A stretch of 64,000 nucleotides of DNA from Martinezella lusitana (GTDB taxonomy: Bacteria; Pseudomonadota; Alphaproteobacteria; Rhizobiales; Rhizobiaceae): the NCBI RefSeq assembly GCF_016901135.1, contig NZ_JAFEVL010000030.1, positions 310,001-374,000 on the forward strand. The letters are read 5' to 3'. The notes below the pieces were generated by a model. The model saw only the letters and a program-made list of their open reading frames with translations, made no database searches and had not been told where the DNA came from. Both the position numbers and the translations under genes were made by a program. Position 1 is the first letter of the stretch. Each line of letters starts with the position of its first letter. Shown piece by piece: positions 59,176 to 64,000 of the stretch.

Positions 59176-60726
59176 TCAATTCTGCTTGACGTAATAGGGA
59201 AGCGTGTAGCCGTCGGAACGCCCCTCGTAGGAAAGGTCCTTCTTCAGCGCCCATGTGTTGGCCAGATAGAAGACGGGGATGACGCCAAGGTCATTCATGG
59301 CGATCTCGGTTGCCTTCCTCAGAAGCTCTTCGCGCTTACCGTCGTCGAGCGTGTTGCGGGCTTCGCCGAGAGCCTTGTCGAACTCCGGATTGGAGTAGCG
59401 GCCGCGATTTCCCTGCCCCGCCTTGTCGCTATAGGTCTCGAGGATCGGGCCGAGCACGCCGGACGCTTCGCCGGTTTCCACGGCGGCCCCGCCCATGATG
59501 AAGCTGAACTCGAGCGCCGATGCGCGGGTGAAGTAGACGCTGCCCGGCAACGTCGTCACCTCCGTCTTGATGCCGACCCGGCTGAAGAACTGGCCGATCG
59601 CCTGCGCGATCTTCGAATCGTTCGGATAACGGTCGTTGGATGCATGGAAAGTCAGCGAAAAGCCGTTCGGGTATCCGGCATCGGCAAGAAGCTGCTTGGC
59701 CTTGTTCGGGTCGTAGAGATCGACCTTGATGTTCGGATCATAACCGAAATAGCCTTCCGGAACGACCTGGCCGGCCGGCACGCCTTGCCCGTCCATGATG
59801 CGATCGACGATCGCCTGGCGATTGATCGACAAGGATAGCGCCCGTCGCACCTCTGATTTGAGCAGGGGGTTCTTGCCGTCCGGCCCCTTGGCGAAAGGCG
59901 ATTCCTCGCGTGCCTGATCCATATGAAGATAGATCAGGCGATTGCCGGCAACGCTGACGACCTTGAGTGCATCTGCCGTCTGGAGCCTCTTGGTGTCGGC
60001 AGTCGGAATGCTTTCGATCATGTCGACATCGCCCGACAGCATTGCCGCGACGCGAGCGCTGCTGTTCTTGAAGACCCGGAACGTCACCTTGTCCCAGCTC
60101 ACCTTCTCGCCCCAATAGCTGTCGTTGCGCTCGACGACGACCTTGTCATCAGGCGTCCAGGAGACGAACTTGAACGGGCCGGTTCCGACCACGTCCTTGC
60201 CGGTATTCAGCTCCTCGGTGGTGGTATGCTCCAGTCTCGCCGGCAGGATGGCGATACGGCTGAGATTGTTGAGCAGCAGCGGCGTCGGCCCGTCCGTCTT
60301 GATGCGCACCGTCAGCGGATCGACGGCAGTCACATCGGTGATCGCCTTGACATAGGGCATGAACGAGCTCGGGCTGTTCTTCGAAGCCAAGGGCACGCGC
60401 TTGATGCTTGCCACAACGTCCTGCGCCGTGAACTCACCGCCATCGTGGAACTTGACGCCCGGGCGCAGCTTGAATTCCCATGTCGTGTCGTCGATCGTCT
60501 TCCAGGAGACCGCCAGTGCCGGCTGGATACGCTGCTTGGCATCCTGATTGACCAGTCCGTCAAAGATGTTGCGCGCAATCGCGCTGTTCGGACCGACCAC
60601 ATAGAATTGCGGATCCATCGACGTTGTCGATGCTGCGAGACCGATGGTCAGGTCCTTGGTCTCGGCCGCGATGGGCCACATGAAGGCAGAAGCGACCAAA
60701 ACGGCTGCCAGACTCGGAATTTTCAT
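59176..60726 (-). CDS. Peptide-type ABC importer binding protein (family 5)
   Basis: A 516-residue exported binding protein of the DppA/OppA class. ATG 60726 follows GGGAGGAGCCCC. The signal peptide is MKIPSLAAVLVASAFMWPIAA. The mature protein has TSMDPQFYVVGPNSAIARNIFDGL, WEFKLRPGVKFHDGGEFTAQDVVASIKR and GTGPFKFVSWTPDDKVVVERNDSYWG, all family 5 signatures. Ligands of this family include peptides, opines, glycosides and nickel. The linked nucleoside hydrolases suggest a nucleoside conjugate. It is first in its operon and divergent from a LysR gene. Confidence 0.93.
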   Translation of the reverse strand: MKIPSLAAVLVASAFMWPIAAETKDLTIGLAASTTSMDPQFYVVGPNSAIARNIFDGLVNQDAKQRIQPALAVSWKTIDDTTWEFKLRPGVKFHDGGEFTAQDVVASIKRVPLASKNSPSSFMPYVKAITDVTAVDPLTVRIKTDGPTPLLLNNLSRIAILPARLEHTTTEELNTGKDVVGTGPFKFVSWTPDDKVVVERNDSYWGEKVSWDKVTFRVFKNSSARVAAMLSGDVDMIESIPTADTKRLQTADALKVVSVAGNRLIYLHMDQAREESPFAKGPDGKNPLLKSEVRRALSLSINRQAIVDRIMDGQGVPAGQVVPEGYFGYDPNIKVDLYDPNKAKQLLADAGYPNGFSLTFHASNDRYPNDSKIAQAIGQFFSRVGIKTEVTTLPGSVYFTRASALEFSFIMGGAAVETGEASGVLGPILETYSDKAGQGNRGRYSNPEFDKALGEARNTLDDGKREELLRKATEIAMNDLGVIPVFYLANTWALKKDLSYEGRSDGYTLPYYVKQN

Positions 60727-60814
60727 CTTGGGGCTCCTCCCATGCATTCAGCGATCCGCTCTCTCCCGGCGGATGGTTCCCGCAATAACGCCTTTACTCG
60801 CAAAAGAAAAATTG

Positions 60815-60842
60815 CATTTAGTACACCCTTCATGCCTAAATG
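60815..60842. promoter_or_regulatory. Inverted repeat upstream of the LysR gene
   Basis: CATTTAG (60815-60821) and CTAAATG (60836-60842) are perfect 7-bp arms around a 14-bp spacer. They lie in the divergent region between the binding-protein and LysR genes, 18 bp before the LysR start. The location fits a LysR operator. Confidence 0.4.
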
Positions 60843-60860
60843 TTATGGAGGATCGCTCTC

Positions 60861-61751
60861 GTGCGATTAAAGCCGCGGCAGGTCGAAGCCTTTCGAAGCG
60901 TCATGATGACGGGCGGCATCACGGCCGCCGCCGAAGCCATGAATGTTACCCAACCCGCCGTCAGTCGCTTGATCCGAGATCTGGAGCAAATCGTCGAGAT
61001 CACGCTTTTCGAGCGCCAGGGCACACGGCTATGGCCCACTGCGGAGGCCACCCAGCTCTTTCGCGAGGTCGAACGGCTCTATCTCGGTCTAGACCAAATC
61101 GCCCAGGCTGCGGACGACATTCGCAAACACAAGAACATCGTCCTGCGCATCGCAAGCGTCACATCGCTGGTCCGGCCCTATCTGCATCAGGCGCTCATCG
61201 ACGTGATCGGCAACCGCCTCGATCTGCCCCTGGTGATCGACGTCGAAAACAGCCGGCATATCTGGGATATGGTCGAGAACAACCGATACGATCTCGGCTT
61301 CGTTTTCGGCTCTCCGCGAATGGCGGATAAGAACGCAATTCTGTTGCATAGTTCGCATGCTGTGGCCGCCATGGCTCCCGCCCACAGGCTGGCATCCCGA
61401 GAGGTCATCACTCCAGCCGATCTGCAGGAGGAGCGTGTTCTGATCCCCGGCCGGAATTCACCGCTCAGGCTGGCATTGGACCGAGCGTTCTCAAGCGAGG
61501 AGCAGCAGCCGGCCAGCACGATGGAAACCTCCATGCTGAACTGCTGCTATTTTGCCGCCTCCGGCATGGGGGTCGGCATCGTCGATCAGACGAGCCTTCG
61601 TTCGGCAGGCGCGGCCACCGTCGCCATCCCATTCGAACCGAGCATAGAAGTCTCTTATTTTGCGATCCGCCCGTCGGGCGGGCAGCGCATCGCCGTGCTG
61701 GATGACATCGTGAAACGGATGGGCGAGTTGATGGCGTTAACCGAGCTATAG
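60861..61751 (+). CDS. LysR-family transcriptional regulator
   Basis: A 296-residue LysR protein. GTG 60861 is chosen for TGGAGG 9 nt upstream and because RLKPRQVEAFRSVMMTGGITAAAEAMN is the normal start; the upstream ATG at 60840 lies before the ribosome site. The recognition helix is AAAEAMNVTQPAVSRLIRDLE, followed by a binding-protein-like effector domain. It is divergent from the nucleoside-hydrolase/peptide-importer operon and is its probable regulator. Confidence 0.93.
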   Translation: MRLKPRQVEAFRSVMMTGGITAAAEAMNVTQPAVSRLIRDLEQIVEITLFERQGTRLWPTAEATQLFREVERLYLGLDQIAQAADDIRKHKNIVLRIASVTSLVRPYLHQALIDVIGNRLDLPLVIDVENSRHIWDMVENNRYDLGFVFGSPRMADKNAILLHSSHAVAAMAPAHRLASREVITPADLQEERVLIPGRNSPLRLALDRAFSSEEQQPASTMETSMLNCCYFAASGMGVGIVDQTSLRSAGAATVAIPFEPSIEVSYFAIRPSGGQRIAVLDDIVKRMGELMALTEL

Positions 61752-62213
61752 CTTGACTACCTCGCTATCCCAAGGAGCTATGGGGCCGGCAGGCATCGTG
61801 AAATTGGCCAGCGATCAAGGAGTGTGCACCATGCCACCTTGTTTCACTTTAAATATCGACGGCCGTATAAATCTCAAACGGCAAAATATGCTTCGATAGC
61901 GGGGATGTCCCATGGGTATGGCTTTCGATTGAGCATGAGGACGTGCTTCTCAACAGCCTCGAGGGTCTGGAGAAGTCCGTCGCGGTCATGAAGCAGGTGA
62001 CGTCTGTTGCCGCAAGCAACTATAGGCCTCAGGCGATACAGGGTATTTGGATGCATGCCCGGCGATATCACGTCGCCCGGGCGATGCCCGGACAGAACAG
62101 CCGAGCCTATCGCTTTCATCAAGGCGGCTCGACCGGATGCGCGGGTTTCTCTATAATCGAGGATCGAGATCGCCCCAGACTGTGGACGTCGGATCTAGCA
62201 GGAAGACGAAATC
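61752..62213. other. Intergenic region, no supported gene
   Basis: About 460 bp between the LysR and AraC genes. A minus-strand frame (61874-62122) of 82 codons has a tail NRKPYPWDIPAIEAYF that looks protein-like, but it lacks family resemblance and a ribosome site. I see no repeat or terminator. Confidence 0.35.
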
Positions 62214-63077
62214 ATGGATCGGCTCAACAACCCCAATGCCGCCAGTACCCTTCTTTCCAGCAGGGATCGCGGCTGGACGGGTCTGGAGGCGGAGTTCCTG
62301 CATATTCGGGCTGGCCGCACGCATGTGCCCGGATCGCAGACGCATCGGCTGGGCATTCATTTTGGACGAGCCGTGAATGCGCATTGCCAGTGCGACGGCC
62401 GGCATTATCGCCGTCAGCAGAAACACGGCGATATCGACGTCGTTCCCGCGGGACAGGATGGCTGGTGGGAAGATGATCGCGATTGCACCATTCTGCGGCT
62501 GAACGTCGGGCCGGAACTCCTTAGTGCCGCCGCCCGCGAGCTCGGCCGGGATCCGGAAACCGTTTCGCTGGCACCGAAATTCCAGCTTCGTGATCCGCGG
62601 ATCGAGTCGATAGCCTGGGCCATCAAGGCGGAGATCGAGGCGACCATACCATCCGATAGGACCTATGCGGACATGCTGGGCATGGCTCTCGCAATACGCC
62701 TGGTGGAAAGCGACGGGCAAAAGCGGATCGAGCCGGCCGACACACGCGCGACATTGACCAGCCGACAACAACGACGTCTCGCGGAATTCATCGAAGACCA
62801 CATCGATCAAGCGCTGTCCCTTGCCGATCTGGCCGCAATCGCAGGGCTCAGCGTATCGCATTTGAAACCACTGTTTCGCGCCACCTTCGGCATGCCGGTC
62901 CATAAATATGTCCTGACGCGCCGTGTCGAGCGCGCCAGATTGCTTCTTATGGCAGCGGACATGCCCGTCGCCCAGGTCGCATTGGAAACCGGCTTTGCCC
63001 ACCAAAGCCATATGGCGCACTGGATGCGGCGCATTCTCGGGCTCACGCCCGGCATGATAACCCGAATGCATTCCTGA
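62214..63077 (+). CDS. AraC-family transcriptional regulator
   Basis: A 287-residue AraC protein. The N-terminal ~180 residues form a cupin-like effector region. The C-terminal double helix-turn-helix reads SLADLAAIAGLSVSHLKPLF, then MPVAQVALETGFAHQSHMAHWMRRILGLTP, the canonical AraC signature. AGGA lies about 10 nt upstream of the ATG. It is followed 101 nt later on the same strand by the NmrA-like gene, which it may regulate. Confidence 0.93.
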   Translation: MDRLNNPNAASTLLSSRDRGWTGLEAEFLHIRAGRTHVPGSQTHRLGIHFGRAVNAHCQCDGRHYRRQQKHGDIDVVPAGQDGWWEDDRDCTILRLNVGPELLSAAARELGRDPETVSLAPKFQLRDPRIESIAWAIKAEIEATIPSDRTYADMLGMALAIRLVESDGQKRIEPADTRATLTSRQQRRLAEFIEDHIDQALSLADLAAIAGLSVSHLKPLFRATFGMPVHKYVLTRRVERARLLLMAADMPVAQVALETGFAHQSHMAHWMRRILGLTPGMITRMHS

Positions 63078-63178
63078 CATCGATTGTTGTCCGAACCTGC
63101 AATAGACCATCCGAACATGCGCGAACCGATGAGCGCCAATGGACTAGGTTTGCTGGGAGACGAACAGGAGAAGACACG

Positions 63179-64000
63179 ATGCACGTCATTCTAGGCGCCA
63201 CCGGGAAAATTGGCCGCACGACTATTGCCTCCCTACGCAAGGCCGGGGCGCCGGTCCGCGCCGTCCTGCGCGATCCCTCGCAAGCGCAGGAATTTTCCGA
63301 CCTCGGCTGCGAGATCGCCATTGCCGACCTGCATGATCGTCAGGCCCTGGCCGCGGCAATGAATGACGCCCTTGCCGTCCAGGTCATCTGCCCGGTCGAT
63401 ATTCGCGCGGAGCATGCGCATTCGAGAATGTTGCAACTGATCGATTCACTGGGCGAGGCTTTGGCGGCAGCCAAACCTCAGCTCGTCCTCGCTATCTCCG
63501 ATTACGGCGCGGAGCGGAGTTCCGGCACAGGCGTCACCTTGATCTTTCACGCGTTGGAGGCGCGGCTGCGAAAGCTGCCTTCCAGGCTTATCCTCCTGCG
63601 ATCGGCCGAGCATATGGAGAATTGGTCACGTCTAGCAAAGGCTGCTGCCGAGAGCGGCCGATTGCCGAGCTTCTACCACCCGCTGACCAAGCTGCTCCCC
63701 ACAGTCTCCGCCTTCGACGTGGGTTCGATATCAGCCGAACTGCTTCTGGATAACAAGGATGCGAAACTGAGAATCGTCCACGCCGAGGGTCCGCGACGCT
63801 ACACGCCAAATGACATCGCGGCGGCCATCGGCGTGCTGGCCGGCCGCGATGTCGTCGCCCTACCGCTGCCCGAAACGGAATGGCGGACCGTACTGATACG
63901 AGCGGGTCTTTCCGAGGACTATGCAGGGCTGCTGGTCGAGCTTTATGTCGCACACAATGCCGGCAGGATAGATGCGGAAAGCGATGTAGGCGAGATTTAT
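63179..64000 (+). CDS. NAD(P)-binding NmrA-like protein, truncated by window end
   Basis: An open frame from ATG 63179 (CAGGAG 8 nt upstream) to the last base, 274 codons without a stop. The start MHVILGATGKIGRTT is a GxxGxxG Rossmann motif typical of atypical short-chain dehydrogenases of the NmrA/QOR2 type. ISDYGAERSSGTG and LLRSAEHMENW match the mid-region of that family. Members act as NADPH-dependent quinone reductases or redox sensors. The C-terminus is outside the window. Confidence 0.88.
   Translation, partial: MHVILGATGKIGRTTIASLRKAGAPVRAVLRDPSQAQEFSDLGCEIAIADLHDRQALAAAMNDALAVQVICPVDIRAEHAHSRMLQLIDSLGEALAAAKPQLVLAISDYGAERSSGTGVTLIFHALEARLRKLPSRLILLRSAEHMENWSRLAKAAAESGRLPSFYHPLTKLLPTVSAFDVGSISAELLLDNKDAKLRIVHAEGPRRYTPNDIAAAIGVLAGRDVVALPLPETEWRTVLIRAGLSEDYAGLLVELYVAHNAGRIDAESDVGEIY

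Noticed and set aside
59923..60870. 315-codon plus-strand frame across the binding-protein gene
   Set aside because: Antisense shadow of a clear family 5 binding protein; extends into the true LysR start region.
61874..62122. 82-codon minus-strand frame in the LysR-AraC gap
   Set aside because: Tail looks protein-like, but there is no family resemblance, no ribosome site and an AraC gene follows on the other strand.
1..64000. CRISPR arrays, tRNA/rRNA genes, insertion sequences, prophage genes
   Set aside because: Looked for spaced direct repeats, tRNA-like cloverleaf arms, transposase or integrase motifs; none seen.

Overview
The window looks like an accessory, solute-scavenging region of a high-GC alphaproteobacterium of the Rhizobium/Agrobacterium type. 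This inference rests on GC-rich codon use, dense ATGA-overlapping operons, many LysR/LacI/GntR regulators, seven complete or nearly complete ABC importers plus one partial, and family choices typical of rhizobia (CyaA-type cyclases with TPRs, SufR-like regulators, GlxA-type AraC regulators). No rRNA, tRNA, CRISPR array, transposase or replication gene was seen. A secondary replicon or chromosomal catabolic region fits, but this cannot be proven from the window.

Layout. 1-7.2 kb is a catabolic cluster for an unidentified compound: the end of an ABC permease, an FAD oxidoreductase, a class III CoA transferase, an enoyl-CoA hydratase, a LysR regulator and an amidohydrolase, converging on a ferredoxin plus DHDPS-type aldolase pair. 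7.3-13 kb holds an EamA exporter with a divergent LysR, a membrane-anchored adenylate cyclase with TPRs, a YHS protein and an ankyrin protein. 13-16.3 kb is a BtuFCD-like importer behind a clear cobalamin riboswitch. A low-GC methyltransferase (16.6-17.3 kb) separates it from a second FecCD-type importer (17.3-20.9 kb). That second operon ends in a leaderless ModA-like protein and is divergent from a SufR-like Fe-S regulator and a 42-residue membrane peptide. 22.4-28.6 kb has an MFS carrier, an acyl-CoA synthetase, an arginase-family gene whose 5' end seems to carry an in-frame stop, an HPP membrane protein and NAD-dependent formate dehydrogenase, followed by a LysR gene.

29.9-37.5 kb is an alpha-L-fucosidase and sugar ABC-importer operon under a LacI-family repressor with visible operators; it also contains an unexpected nucleotidyltransferase. 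37.6-39.2 kb has a GlxA-type regulator convergent with a cyanamide-hydratase-like HD protein. 39.5-44.7 kb is a ribose-type importer with its own LacI regulator and two matched operators 167 bp apart. A DUF882 peptidoglycan peptidase follows. 46.3-52.2 kb is a divergon: a TauABC-like importer with a GntR regulator on one side, and FAH-family and cyclase-family hydrolases on the other. 52.6-61.8 kb is a seven-gene operon joining an oligopeptide-type ABC importer to two nucleoside hydrolases and a DHDPS-type lyase, with a divergent LysR. The window ends with an AraC regulator and a truncated NmrA-like gene.

The recurring theme is an importer, one or two dedicated catabolic enzymes and a local regulator. 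The least explained units are the first catabolic cluster, the nucleoside-hydrolase/peptide-transporter operon, the nucleotidyltransferase in the fucosidase operon, and the mixed FecCD/ModA/SufR-like metal locus.
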